Assembly (NCBI GenBank): GCA_021014325.1
Contig: CM037470.1
Coordinates: 3,189,647-3,253,646, forward strand
DNA length: 64,000 nucleotides
Reading direction: 5' to 3'
Source of the DNA: Plazaster borealis
Lineage: Eukaryota > Echinodermata > Asteroidea > Forcipulatida > Labidiasteridae
Shown: positions 31,501-42,284 of the stretch, in pieces
Position numbering within the stretch: the first letter of the stretch is position 1
Layout of the letters: every line of letters begins with the position of its first letter
The notes under the pieces: model-generated
Seen by the model: the letters and a program-made list of their open reading frames with translations, nothing else
Database searches by the model: none
What the model was told of the DNA's origin: nothing
Made by a program: the position numbers and the translations under genes

Positions 31501-34500
31501 TCATTTGTTTGCTTAATACCTTTTTTATTTTGGTTTAATCTACCATTACTTGACACACCGCAGTAGGGGGGTGCCTGCCAGACTTACATAACCGGTACCC
31601 CATATTGAGCTATAGATCAGCTTGCGAGTTAACCTGTTGAGACCTACTGGGAAATGTTCGGCATATTCCCAGGTGTCACGAAAGGGTGTGAATTGGAAAG
31701 ATTGAAAATGTAAATGTTTACAGATTAATTAGTACACGTAACATAGGCCTACATGGTGTAAAGATGGTCATGGTGTAAAACTCCACATGAACTATACATT
31801 TGCAGAAAAATTGCTAGATAGATTTTTGAGAACATGGGTATAAAACAACAATTTTTTGTTCTCGCAAGTCCAAAATCCGATGTGTTAAAAAACGGTGAAC
31901 ACAGTTTTCACAATAAGTTTTCGTGACCGTGATAACCAATTGAGCTTAGAATTTCGAAGACTTGCTATTTCACGTAGGCCTATATATGTTGGGTCACACA
32001 AAGTGCAGATTCTGAAATTTGACATTATTGGCAATGTTGGTTGCGTGCTTTAAAAGCACACATCAGATAAAAAGAAAGGCGAGTTCAATGCAAGCGATGA
32101 GTTCAATTCAAGCTATGATGGGCACATATTTTATCTGTATTCCATTCTTTAGGCCATCTGTTGAAGTATACTTTTTGCAGCTCGTGTCACTTTAATATGT
32201 TAATAATTTACTGTTATGGGTAGCAGATGAAAGAGCTTCAAAGTTCAACTTCGTGTGGTGATTCATGACATTTGTATTTTTTGTAATCCATGTTTTTTAA
32301 TAGGACATTTCAACATGTTAAAAAGGCAGGGCAACTTTTGGTAATTGTTAAAGACCATTATCCTCATGTCCTAATATAATCAAGCATAAGATAACAAACT
32401 TGTGAAAATTTGGGCTCAATTGGTCATCGAAGTTTCCAGAAAATAGTGGAAGGAAAAAACACCCTTGCTGCATAGAACTGTTTGCTTTCAGATGCCTGAG
32501 AAAGGCTTCATGCATAAATCCTTTCTCATTATTCAAATGTTTGGGTGAAAAATTACCCCTTTTTCTATTAAAACTACATTACGTCAAAGGGGGTCGTTTC
32601 TAACAGTGTTTTATAATTATCAACAGCTCTACAGTGCACTTTACCAAGTAAGGTTTTTACGGTCATTAACTTGTGGAGTAATTACCAAAAGTACACCCTG
32701 CCTTTAAAGGTATGGATTGGTAGAGCTGACAAAATAGCCGCAGACAGTGTTCATGTGTTGTGTAATCAATGAAATAACAAACCTGTGAAAATTTGAGCTA
32801 AATCCGCTGTGTGTCAGTGAAAAAACATGCAACATTTTCAGCATGTTAGGCCTATCGTAAGTTTGAGCTAGAAAAGTTCATTTTTATAACTTATGGCAAA
32901 CTCGCTAAATTTATTTGAAATTTGACTTATTTTCTTATCTCTGTAATAACTAAATTTAGTTTACTTGTCTTATTGTAATATCCAAGAGGATTAACGTAAT
33001 GTTTAAAGGGACAAAAATCGTTATTCTGTTATTTGATTTTCACTTGTATGAGTTGATTGTTTCTCGTTCGTAATAATAATAATTTGCTGAGTGTACATGT
33101 GTTCTCACTTCTGCTTTGTTGAGCATATGGGGATGTATAATACCCATCGCTAACCGATCTCCCATATCAACTTGTATCTTTTTTTCAACTGTATCAATTG
33201 CAATGGATTATAAAACCGGTTTTATTTTAAGTTTCTTTTGCCCTACATGTATGTATGATTTTTTAACAAAGCACTCTGCAACACTTTTAAACCAACGAAC
33301 TGTGGGGATACAAACAGTTTCATTGTTTACCTTTTAGAATTTTTCGAGGTAAAACGTCATGACCAAAGAGCCTTGTGGAGTAAAAGTGTGTTCTTATTGA
33401 ATTGTGTAAAAGGACCCCACAAGTACCCATTGGCAAGGGCAAATTAATTAGCATTAGACGCCGCAAAAACACTGCACCTCAGCGAAACATTTCACCTGGT
33501 GCTGTATTAGGCCACATAAAACAAAATCGTTGATCGTTCTTTTTTTTAGGGTTGGGGATGGGAGGGCGTTTGCTATTTTTAATATCTTTTTTAATTGAGT
33601 TTTGTTGACATTGCAATGAAATAAACTACAAAGAAATCATCATAATCACTATAAAACAGAGGGTTTGTGTGATTTTGATGTTTTTAATTGTTTTGTTAAA
33701 CCCATTTAACCCCCAGATGACATTTTCTGTAAGACTGAATTTTCAACAAACTAAAACGTAGTGTAGCCTGAGTAAATATTTGAAGAATTGTTCTTGTTTT
33801 CGCCAACATAAATAACCTTTCTTCAAACATCTTTTCCAAACTATAGATTTTGAAAAAATATCAGCTGAAAAATCTGGGAGCCAAAAGACCGTTTTTTATG
33901 ATAAAACAAAAAAAACAAATGGGGTCGGGGTTTTCGTAGGGTCGGGTGGGGACGATCAATTTGTTTTTGTTTTTATGTGGCCTAACAATGTGTCCATGGT
34001 CATGTACAAAAATATGATATACAGTCAACTCGCCAATTTAAGATCGTCCCTGTTATTTAAACAGTTCCCCCGTGGGTTTGATGTCGATACGAAGCGGCCA
34101 GCTGTTCATGGCAGTAAAGCTTCAGCGAGACATATCTCCTACGGGAATCGCGTACCAAGGTTAGCTGCTGGGTGCCTGTGTATTATTATGTCAGAGACCA
34201 ACTACGGTTGATATAGGACTCGGTGAAATGGAAAAAAAATAAAAATAAAAAGGGCAAGGATTGTAGTGAAAACTCCGAACAAACAAATCAACTTTTATGA
34301 TATACCAAACGGATATAATATGGCGAGGGTGGTCCCCAAAAATGTTCCCATACTTTAACACACACTGCAAAAACTGGGGTGTTAAAATTGACACCATGGG
34401 TGTTGTCGCATTGTAGACACCGAAGAGAGAATCAACATTAACATCATAGGGTGTTTTAATAACACCAATGTAATTATTTTGGCAGAAATTAGTGTTATTT

Positions 34501-37500
34501 TAACACCCTATACATGGTGTAAATTTTGATTCTTTTTTGGTATCTATGCGACAACACCCATGGTGTCCATTTTCAACACCCCATTTTTTGCAGTGCACCT
34601 TTTTTTTCCTCTTGTGCAGCCCCCCCCCGAAAAGAAAATCCTTTAATAAGGAATTCCTGAGATTCCCTGAGCTCAATGAAGACACGAAAGAAGGAGAGGT
34701 ACACCATGCCACACATCAAGCACCAAATGTTTCATAAACCAAATGATGGTTTCTTTTGGCCATAGGCCGTTCAATCAATCTTTGCATTGTGCTAACTTCG
34801 ATTTTAGCAAAATTGAAAATGTTATTTCAAAAAGACAAGTTTATAGCCCAAAGCCCCTGCTGGTTCATTTTACAAGTTCACACGGGGAAGTTTTGTACTC
34901 CCATTGATGCACAAAGTAACGGGTTCAATTCTAAATTTACCAAGGCAAGCGAAGGGGCTGGTTTTTGTTCTCGCTTCAGCGACGGACAAAATATCTTCAC
35001 GTGAGCGTGACAATTTTCCGGTTTTTAAGTGGGGAATAAAAAGCCATTCTATTGTTATTTTCGTTCCAACTACGCCGCCACTCGAGCGAAACGGCGTGTC
35101 CTTTTCGCACACTCCGCAAGAACTTTACACTATTTCCCAGGATATGGATCTGTTACTCTTATAGGTCATAGACCCCCTTTTACACACCACTTTATAAGCC
35201 AGCTTTGCTCAAATCGATGTATAGTCAAACCGAGATCGGAAGTGAAGGGGAACTGGTCCCCTTGTTCTCCACTGATTTGTACTTGCCATTGCATTGCATC
35301 AAGAGGGAACATGACAGAAAATGGAGGCCATGATTACGGGAAGGGTTGACAGCGAGAAGAAGAAAAATAAGCAACAGTTACGGACACTCGAAAGCCAAAA
35401 GTCAACTCGTCAGAGCGATGACCGCACCTCGTTACAGTATAAACCTTTATCATGGTGCCGCCATCTTGCTTTTCTCCCATGGCATTATACCGTTAACTAA
35501 ACTGAGGCTGGAAGGAAAACAGTCTGGTTCCTTTTTGTACAAATTAATAGCATTCATTACTGTTACTGGATACAAAGAACATGACCAAGATGGTGGCAGC
35601 ATGGTCTATGACATGGTGTCATCTCAAAACTTACTTCTGTCCCAAGGCATCTTAACAACGCCAACCCCACATGTCCACCGACCCAAGATTTCCACCCATC
35701 ATCGACAGAGGGCCTACACTCCAAAAAACCCCGGGTCAGAATTGACCCGGATTCCGCGGGGTCCCAGGTGGGCCTCACCCATTTCTGCGTCACGCTAACC
35801 CGGAATCTGGTTTTATAAAATGGAAGAAATGTAACTTGGATTTTGCGTCAGTTTGACCAAATTCTTTGTCATTTTTGACTAAGATTCCCGGTCATAACTG
35901 ACCCAGAAATGAGTATAGGCCACGGGACCCTGACTCTGGGGTCAAATCTGACCAGGGAGTTCTTAGGGCGTACTTGGTACCTTGGATCTACAGAACTCAA
36001 TCTTCGTGTTGACTTAAAAATAAACACATTTTACTACACTCCCTGCATCCTGCTTCTCCAGTAATACCGGTACTCAAAGAATCGTAAATACAACTTCATA
36101 ATGTCTGGTAAACTCCTTTTGCCAAAGTGAATGTTTCCGCTGTCTAATCACCAGCTTGTAGGGATTTGATACAGTTAAACACTGTACTCTTGTGACATCG
36201 ATAATGTTATATAAAAAAAAATACAGATATCAAAATAACTTTTATTTTAACTTTTATTTCCGGTTTTTAATTTGAAAGCCACCCCGATTTGGACGCGTCC
36301 GTTTCACAGCAAATGATGTTGTTACACGAGGAAGGACATGCTATGCTTGTCCCTTCCTCCATGGTTGTTATGTAACTGTTAAATAATTAGATATATTCAG
36401 TTTCGCCACTATATGATTTAAGGTGTCTACTGCAAGGTTTTAGTGGATATAACGAACAAAAATGAGGGAAACAAAAACCTCCAGTGGCGTACTACAAAGT
36501 GGCGTACTACAAATTGTCATAAGGGGAGGAGACAAAGACATTATCGGGGTGGCTATACTTTTTTGTAGTAATATATTTGGTAATGAAACCAGGATGCCTT
36601 ATAAGGGCGGTTGTTATGTGAACAAGAAACGCCAGGGTAAACATTTCAGTAAAAAAAATTCTTTTTATTTTCTTCAACTGGATTTGATGATACAGACATT
36701 CGTCGGGTGTATCGGTTTCAGTTTTAACAATAAATACCGGAACAGGTTTAATGACATTCCAAATAGGGAGTATGGATCATGTAACATTTGACAAGTAGTT
36801 AACAAAAATATAGCCATAGAGCCCGGACTTCCTGCAGGCACGATTTGTACACATGATCGTGTATAGACCAAAATGGAAGAACACACAAAGTATTATGTTT
36901 TATGGAGATCGCACTGTCTGGTTTTTATCAACTTTTGGTATGAAGACTGGGGGCACATCTCAAAACTTGTTCGGCTGTTATTTTTTATAACTCTTGAAAT
37001 TATGTGAAAAATTATGACACAACATGCAAAAATTCCCATATAACCGGTCTATTCTTGCCGGCCAGAATGGCCCTGGAATGTAACAAGGTCACTATTTTTG
37101 TAAACAAGGGTTACATAATCTATTGCATCAAATTTCGATGTCTATCTTCCACTACTTTTTAACTTTGGAAAAAGTTGTGAAATTTGACGTCAAAATAGGC
37201 GTCGATAATTACCACTTAATTGGAGCAAAGTTGTGGTTATGACATACAAATTTGCGCAACAGATACACTGTAAAAACTGGGGTGTTAAATTGACATCATG
37301 GGTGCTGTCACATATAGATACAACAAAAGAATCAACAATTACACCATAGGATATTAAAAATAACACTAATATCTGCAAAAACAGTTACATTTGTGGTATT
37401 TTAACACTCTATGGTGTTAATTTTGATTCTCTGTTCGGTATCTCAATGTGACAACACCCACGGTGTCAATTTTAACACCCCAGTTTTTGCAGTGTATGTC

Positions 37501-37836
37501 TAGCAGTCTATTTAAAGCCGTCAACTTGTTATCAACTGTTTGTATACAGGAAACTCATCCTTATCAAGTCTAGCCCTCAATTTCAAGTGCCTCCATAATC
37601 TATGCTGGGTGTGAGGTCGCCAACATTGTTGTGTTGATTTGTTTAACTGTCTGTTCATACAACGGACATATAAGGCTGGTCCAGGACTAAAGCGCAATTC
37701 GATCAATAAATTCCTTCCCGGTACGGGCTTGCCTCAGAGCAATAGTTGAGATAAATGACCAGTTAGTGATCTCTTAACAAAATTGTTTTGGCTTACCGCT
37801 TGGTCCAGACGAGCCACCGCTGAAACACCCTCCCAT
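25434..37836 (-). CDS. GLIPR2: GLIPR2/GAPR-1-like CAP-domain protein, complete, 4 exons
   Basis: Exons on the minus strand are 37836-37797, 27943-27722, 26407-26330 and 25597-25434, with matching phases, giving 167 residues. GAPR-1 proteins are CAP-superfamily (SCP/TAPS) members on the cytosolic face of the Golgi, held by N-myristoylation. Here the start MGGCFSGG fits a myristoylation signal (Gly2), with Cys4 a possible second lipid site. The CAP motifs are intact: HNKYRSMHG, LQHR (His64), YGENIYW (Glu72), FYDEINRYNF (Glu98) and GTGHFTQVVWK (His115), the four residues that line the family's cleft. There is no secretion signal peptide, which separates it from secreted CRISP/GLIPR1 types. The 40-nt first exon is 9.85 kb upstream; its linkage rests on phase and on the fit of MGGC to GAPR-1, so that part is less certain than the CAP domain. 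Confidence 0.92.
26048..26216. repeat. MITE, TAGACCCCTTGC family (diverged)
   Basis: It has 'gatggattgcaaatgacgtca' at the left and 'aagatggcggccaatgcaagg' at the right, with alternating 'cgcgtgtacgcgtgtacgcg' inside. It lies in the last intron of the CAP gene. Confidence 0.6.
26330..26407 (-). CDS. GLIPR2: CAP gene exon 3
   Basis: It encodes DKAVKSFYDEINRYNF and SSGGFSSGT between the acceptor TTGATTTAG and donor ACAG|GTCAGA. It contains the third cleft residue, Glu98. Confidence 0.92.
27185..27712. repeat. GGGTG-rich minisatellite, roughly 80-bp units
   Basis: Repeats of 'ggatgggtggataggtggaa', 'attatttgga' and 'gggtgccgatgggtgcc' run right up to the exon 2 donor at 27722, inside intron 2 of the CAP gene. 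On the transcribed strand it is C-rich. Confidence 0.88.
27722..27943 (-). CDS. GLIPR2: CAP gene exon 2
   Basis: The acceptor ACCTCCCAG precedes GTTACAAGTC. It encodes residues 15-87: FKRDALKAHNKYRSMHG, ...KLAKNAQLQHR and KYGENIYWG. The GC-rich coding bias contrasts with its flanks. The donor GACAG|GTCGGT abuts a minisatellite. Confidence 0.93.
28049..28205 (-). repeat. tRNA-derived SINE, 'actcgggaaagtactga' family, minus copy
   Basis: On the minus strand: A-box GGTCTAGTTGGTAAGGC, B-box GGTTCGAATCCC (28153-28141), then 'aggactcgggaaagtactga' and 'acacatcggtgtaagggtaaa'. It resembles a tRNA with a GAATGG-type anticodon region but lacks a proper fold at the 3' end. Related to 57001-57180. Confidence 0.7.
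28627..29003. repeat. MITE, TTTAAAGGCACTG family, copy 2
   Basis: TTTAAAGGCACTGGATACG at the left and CGTGTTCAGTGCCTTTAAA at the right. The body ('gagaaacgacttcctctgaagtaacg', split by the same internal modules) is the inverse of 10776-11146. Confidence 0.85.
30191..30343. repeat. Palindromic MITE with GGCTAC/GTAGCC arms
   Basis: GGCCGTATCCGAATTGGCGG at the left and CCGCCAATTCGGACACGGCC at the right are inverted. The centre has 'tagccgtagccgtagccg'. Relatives lie at about 15365-15485 and 43140-43290, and a fragment at 47905-47945. Confidence 0.75.
32319..32707. repeat. MITE, TTTAAAGGCACTG family, copy 3 (diverged)
   Basis: 'aaaaggcagggcaacttttgg' at the left and 'ccaaaagtacaccctgccttt' at the right. 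The interior shares 'gggctcaattggtcatcgaagtt' with copies 1 and 2. Confidence 0.75.
34363..34595. repeat. Palindromic MITE, GGGGTGTTAAAATTGACACC family, copy 2
   Basis: CACTGCAAAAACTGGGGTGT and the inverse AACACCCCATTTTTTGCAGTG bound near-perfect arms with 'catgggtgttgtcgca' / 'gcgacaacacccatg' inside. Nearly the whole element can fold as one hairpin. Confidence 0.85.
35721..35968. repeat. Inverted-repeat element with GACCCGG/CCGGGTC motifs
   Basis: 'aaccccgggtcagaattgac' at the left; 'ctctggggtcaaatctgacc' to 'gagttcttagggcg' at the right. 'gacccagaaatgag' and 'cgggtca' recur. A longer relative is at 54278-54625. Confidence 0.55.
37266..37494. repeat. Palindromic MITE, GGGGTGTTAAAATTGACACC family, copy 3
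   Basis: CACTGTAAAAACTGGGGTG and the inverse CACCCCAGTTTTTGCAGTG. 'gtgctgtcacatatagatac' pairs with the '...tatctcaatgtgacaac' arm. It lies about 300 bp inside intron 1 of the CAP gene. Confidence 0.85.
37797..37836 (-). CDS. GLIPR2: CAP gene exon 1: myristoylation signal
   Basis: The 40-nt exon encodes MGGCFSGGSSGPS and ends in phase 1 at AGCG|GTAAGC. Exon 2 begins in the matching phase. Gly at position 2 with Ser at 6 fits the N-myristoyltransferase consensus. Confidence 0.8.
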
Positions 37837-38986
37837 TTTTCTTTCCTGGGTTGGTAGAACTTTAGAAGCAGCTAGCTAGCTTGTGTACTCGGCACGACGC
37901 TAGTAAACCGACTGATGACCTGCCTCGAGTTTATCTCTGCACGTCCGTTAGCTTAATGCGCGTGTGTCCTGCAGGCACGCTGCTTCCAAACAACTTCCAC
38001 AATATAATGTGGCACTGGCCTCATAAAATAGGGTATTTAGAGAGTCGTGTCACACCGTTTGAGTTGGTGGGAAGTCGACACCAAAGCAATGTGGGGTCTG
38101 TTTTGGTCGTAAATTGAAATGAAAATGATGCATTGATTTCTATTGTTGAAGTGTGTGGGAGCGTGTTGTGTTATGCTTTTTTCCTTTCTCCGAGGCTCTA
38201 CGCGACCACAATGTGGTAAGCTCAACACCCGTGACCACTAGCGTCTGTGTACGGTCTGTAGACCACAGCCAAGGTGAACTGCCTAATAGGCTTGGGGGCG
38301 GGTGCAAAGTTACATTTAAAAAGACAACTTGTCGTTTGTTGTTGGGTAAGAGCGACCTTAAAACAAAATGGATGTTAGAAATACGACAACTACAGATCAG
38401 CACAGCCAGTCTCACAATGTAACTTATTTTATAATACACGTTTATTTAAATAACAAAATTTACAAATAATTTTAGCGAGCCATTGTATGTTTTTATAATA
38501 TTATATAGAGAAAGAAAATATATACTCTCAGAGGTAAAATAATATGCCCATAAGGTAAAACAATGATTTTTTTGTTTTGTTCAGGTTACCAACAAAATTA
38601 ATGATCGAGCTCCTTTGCCAACCAACACACACTTTTTGCTCATCCCAAAACCGTACAATTTAAAGAACCCATCGCCTGCCTTTTGGCTGGAAATTTAAAC
38701 TGTTTGGGCCCTAAGTTTGAGTTTACTCATCGCTTGAGTTTCAATGTATTTTGGTGGTTGGAAGAGTATCAATATTTCAAATCCTCGGTTTTAAATATGT
38801 AAATGAACCAACCAACCAACCCAATCCTGTGAAAACAATTATAAAATTGGGTGGTCCCATCTTATGAAAATGGTTTAAATTGATCACAATCTTATATCGA
38901 TTTTGGCAATCGGAACAACAATAAGCAATAGCGATTTGGGAACAAGTATTTAATATATTCAATTATTGCCCATGTGTCGCGTCTCA

Positions 38987-39395
38987 TTAAAGGTATTATA
39001 CAGGATTGGCAGAGCCGACAAAATAGTCACATACAGTGTTCATGTTTTGTGTGATCAGCCATATACATGAACTAACAAACCTGTGAAAATTTGGGCTTAA
39101 TCCGTTGTGTGTGTCAGGAGAAAATAGTGAAAAAACATGCACAATTTTCAGCGTGTAAACACGTACACTTTCCTTAATTTTGGTTGTAGCAACCGAAAAC
39201 ATATGTTACGATTTTTGCATAATTGTTTTATTAATTTGTTTAAGGTTTTCCGATACAATTTTCTCGAATGTGACTTTCAGAGGGAAACATTTCACACATA
39301 AATTTATTTTAGTATGCACTTCATAATCAGTAAGCTTTCATACTAAAATTACAATGATGTTTTGTATCCTTACCAATCCTGTATAATACCTTTAA
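38987..39395. mobile_element. MITE with perfect 23-bp terminal inverted repeats
   Basis: TTAAAGGTATTATACAGGAT begins the left end and its exact inverse closes the right end (39373-39395). The interior shares 'acaaacctgtgaaaatttg' and 'aaaatagtgaaaaaacatgc' with related elements at 32703-33010, 50894-51234 and 63711 to the window end. TTAA termini suggest a TTAA-type target. Confidence 0.85.
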
Positions 39396-39712
39396 TAGTA
39401 GGCCTACATAAATAATGGAGGATTGGCAATGGTTTGATTCATAATTAGCGAACCGTTTAAAGATTAAAATGAATATTTTATTGTTTCGATAGCAAACAAA
39501 CCTGCTGGCTTACTTTAGATCGATTTAATTCCATTGAATAACATCATTATAATAAACACCAATAATACAAACTGAGAACATGTTACAAGCAAAACAAAAT
39601 AGTTATTGATAATTAAAAACGATTATAACAGTTCAGACAAAATGACTGTTTTAATTCCTTTGTGCAATATCGACAGTTTAATAAACATAATTATCAATTA
39701 CGTCATTAGTGG

Positions 39713-40110
39713 TTAAAGGGATTGTGTACGTTTGGTAATTGGAACCCACTGTTTCAATCCTACAAAGTTGTAGATATATACCATAAAACTAACCTGTGAA
39801 CATTTCATTTCAAAATTTGTGGTAGCGTTTTTGAGATATTGCCGAAAATCTGGAGCGGTTACCGGTATGTCCACGCAGGAAGAATAATCTGCAATTGGAA
39901 TACACAATCTGAGAAACGTTACCGCAGTAACGCTTCTCAGATTCAAACTTTCGGAGAAAGTGATATCTTTTTCCATAACCGCAGTACTTCGAAGTGAAAA
40001 GTTTCTCAAAATGCATTATACTATACCCAAAGTTGCTGTACTTTTTACCAAGTTAATTTTTATTGCCATTAATTTTCAGAGTGATTACCAAACTTATACA
40101 GACCCTTTAA
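39713..40110. repeat. MITE, 'ACGTTTGGTAATTGGAACC' family, copy 1
   Basis: TTAAAGGGATTGTGTACGTT at the left and 'aacttatacagaccctttaa' at the right. The interior has 'gagcggttaccggtatgtcc' and 'taaccgcagtacttcgaagtg'. Full relatives lie at 50536-50894 and 62629-63001. Confidence 0.8.
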
Positions 40111-40227
40111 AAGCCTGCTAGGATGACGTCACACGTCAATGCTCTTACACGTCAGCCTTGAATTAGAATCGTCTTTATGGCGAGTCTATCATCAGACAAT
40201 CAGTATAATCTTTTCAAGACACACTAT

Positions 40228-40376
40228 CAATGGGGAACTTTTTGGACGCTAGGTGGCAGCATACTTTCCAGGTAAATCTATTGTTCTCGGTAATGTGCGC
40301 ATGCTCAGAACTACGTAAACAGCGGACATTTACCTGGTAAGTCTGCTGCCACCTAGCGTTCCAAAGTCTCCCTTTG
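40228..40376. repeat. MITE, GGTGGCAGCAGACTT family, copy 2
   Basis: 'aggtggcagcatactt' and 'aagtctgctgccacctagcg' are inverted arms; the donor-like CTG|GTAAGT lies at 40337. Confidence 0.8.
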
Positions 40377-41799
40377 GATCATGCAAACGCCACCAATGAC
40401 CTCCAGCCGAGAGCGCCTTACTCAAATGACGTCATGTGCATAAGGTCTACTCGGAGGTCAGAGGTGAAAACTAAATGTACACCGAATTGTTCACAGATAA
40501 ACAAAACAACGCATTTAAGTTGGCGTACACCGTTCAAACGAATGTCCCAACAATTCCGGGTCATATTTCTGGTACAGATTGTGGCTGCTTCATGCTGTAC
40601 ACTAAACTGTTTGAATTTTAGTATTGTAGTCTTATTTCAAAATACTGCTGTTGTTCAAAGCATGGGTCGTGGAATATGGACAACAGGGGCGTCTTGAATC
40701 AAGGCTAAGCAGCAGCGCGAAATTATTGTCCTGCCAATAAAACAATATGTATCTAGCACACGACCGTATGCGGAGGCTGCGCAGGCTCGAAGGTAAAATG
40801 AAGTTGTCTACGGAAATAATTGAATTTCAAAATAACATTAGTGGCGGGAAGTTCTGCAGACGTACAGGATTTACCTTGGTTAGAAACCAACCCTGTCCGG
40901 TTTGTCTTAATTTCTTTCGTACCAACCAGAAAAGCAAAACAGGAAGCATAACAAAAGCTACAGGTTAAAGTTCAACACCAGACTTTGAATCAAGGCGTTA
41001 TAAACTGTTTGTCGTGTTGCCCTGGCTGCGGTATTTTATCGCACCGTGTGAGCCTATACTTTACTTTAAGTGACCACCCGTGGACGGCACCATGTGTCGG
41101 GAGGAAAAATGGAACGGCTCGATTTCAAGTCTAGTTCAAGACAATAGGTTTACAATCGTTGAACTAAGAAATACATCAAAGACAACAAACAAAGTGAAAA
41201 AGTCAAACTTTAGTTTCAAAGAAGTACAAAAAAAGTAGCCATGACAAAATGTAATAAAGCTGGTGGTAACAAGCAAAAAAGTGTATATCCTACCGTGGTT
41301 TGTTTTGCTATTATAGTCAAATAAATAAATCTCAAACCCCAAATTCTGCAAACACGACGGTCCCACACCCTTAACGCAACTGACACTGAATGTGCATACC
41401 CCAGACGTTTGTCAGTCAGATAGCTTTCTTGGTTTCCCGATCGATGTTCCATCTCCTTCGAAAATGTTTCTGACACCATAATTATTTGCTCATGTATTGA
41501 GTATAGACTATATTTTGGGGAAACAGTTATAACAAATGAAACACCAAACCTTCCCCAAAAAGTATCACAAATAGCGGCGTTGGGTTCTAATGCTTAACAC
41601 CACGAGTAATAAATACTAGACAATCTGAAACACGAGGAAACAAACTAACTTGAAAAAAACAAAACAAAAACAGTAGTACTTGAAGTGTCATTAAATCTAA
41701 GTCAAAGTTTTGTTCTTACATCGAATACATTTCCCTATTGCCCCCAAACGTCTTCGAAAAAAACAAACCACCGAGCTACGACATTTCAAAGAACAAAGA

Positions 41800-42048
41800 G
41801 GCGAGCAACGACAACAGCTGCTGCCGCAGAAACAGCAGCATCAGCAACAATAGCAGCAGCAGCAACAGCAAAATCAGCAACAACAACAGCAGCGGCAGCA
41901 AAAGCAACAACAACAGCAGCAGCAACAGCAACAACAGCAGCAGTAGTAGTAGCAACAGCAGCAACATGAACAATAACAATAACATTTAACAACAACAACA
42001 ACTACGACGACGACGACAACAACAATAACAACAACAACAACTGTGCAA
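41800..42048. repeat. CAA/CAG/GCA trinucleotide microsatellite
   Basis: About 250 bp of imperfect CAG, CAA, AGT and ACG triplets. All frames give homopolymer-like peptides (N/S, A/T or L), so none is taken as a gene. Confidence 0.85.
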
Positions 42049-42082
42049 CCATGACGGTGATAAACTTACTAGCGACAGCTTA

Positions 42083-42284
42083 CATTGGGAGACTTTTTGG
42101 GACTCAAGGTGGCAGCAGACTTATGTGAGCAGGCTAAAAACGACGTAAACAATAGACTTTTTGGCAAATACTCAGTACGCGCTCATTTGCCGTGGAATGA
42201 GGTGCATGCTGGTCTAGTGTTAGCGACACATGGAAATTTACCCGGTAAGTTTGCTGCCACCTAGCGTTCAAAAGTCTCCCATTG
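42083..42284. repeat. MITE, GGTGGCAGCAGACTT family, copy 3
   Basis: CATTGGGAGACTTTTTGGGA at the left and 'aaaagtctcccattg' at the right. It is longer in the middle than the other copies; GTAAGT is at 42245. Confidence 0.8.

Larger units (their letters stand above)
27944..37796. other. GLIPR2: 9.85-kb first intron of the CAP gene
   Basis: It holds a SINE (28049-28205), TTTAAAGGCACTG MITEs (28627-29003, 32319-32707), a GCCGTAGCC palindrome (30191-30343), partial elements near 31250-31405 and 32703-33010, two GGGGTGTTAAAATTGACACC palindromes (34363, 37266) and a GACCCGG element (35721-35968). No nested gene could be supported; a 150-codon open frame at 35346-35798 overlaps the latter repeat. 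Confidence 0.6.

Noticed and set aside
35346..35798. 150-codon open frame in the CAP-gene intron
   Set aside because: It overlaps the GACCCGG inverted-repeat element, has no recognisable motif and lacks splice signals.
41738..42001. Asn/Ser-, Ala/Thr- and Leu-rich open frames on both strands
   Set aside because: All six frames are open because of the CAA/CAG microsatellite; there is no splice or domain context.
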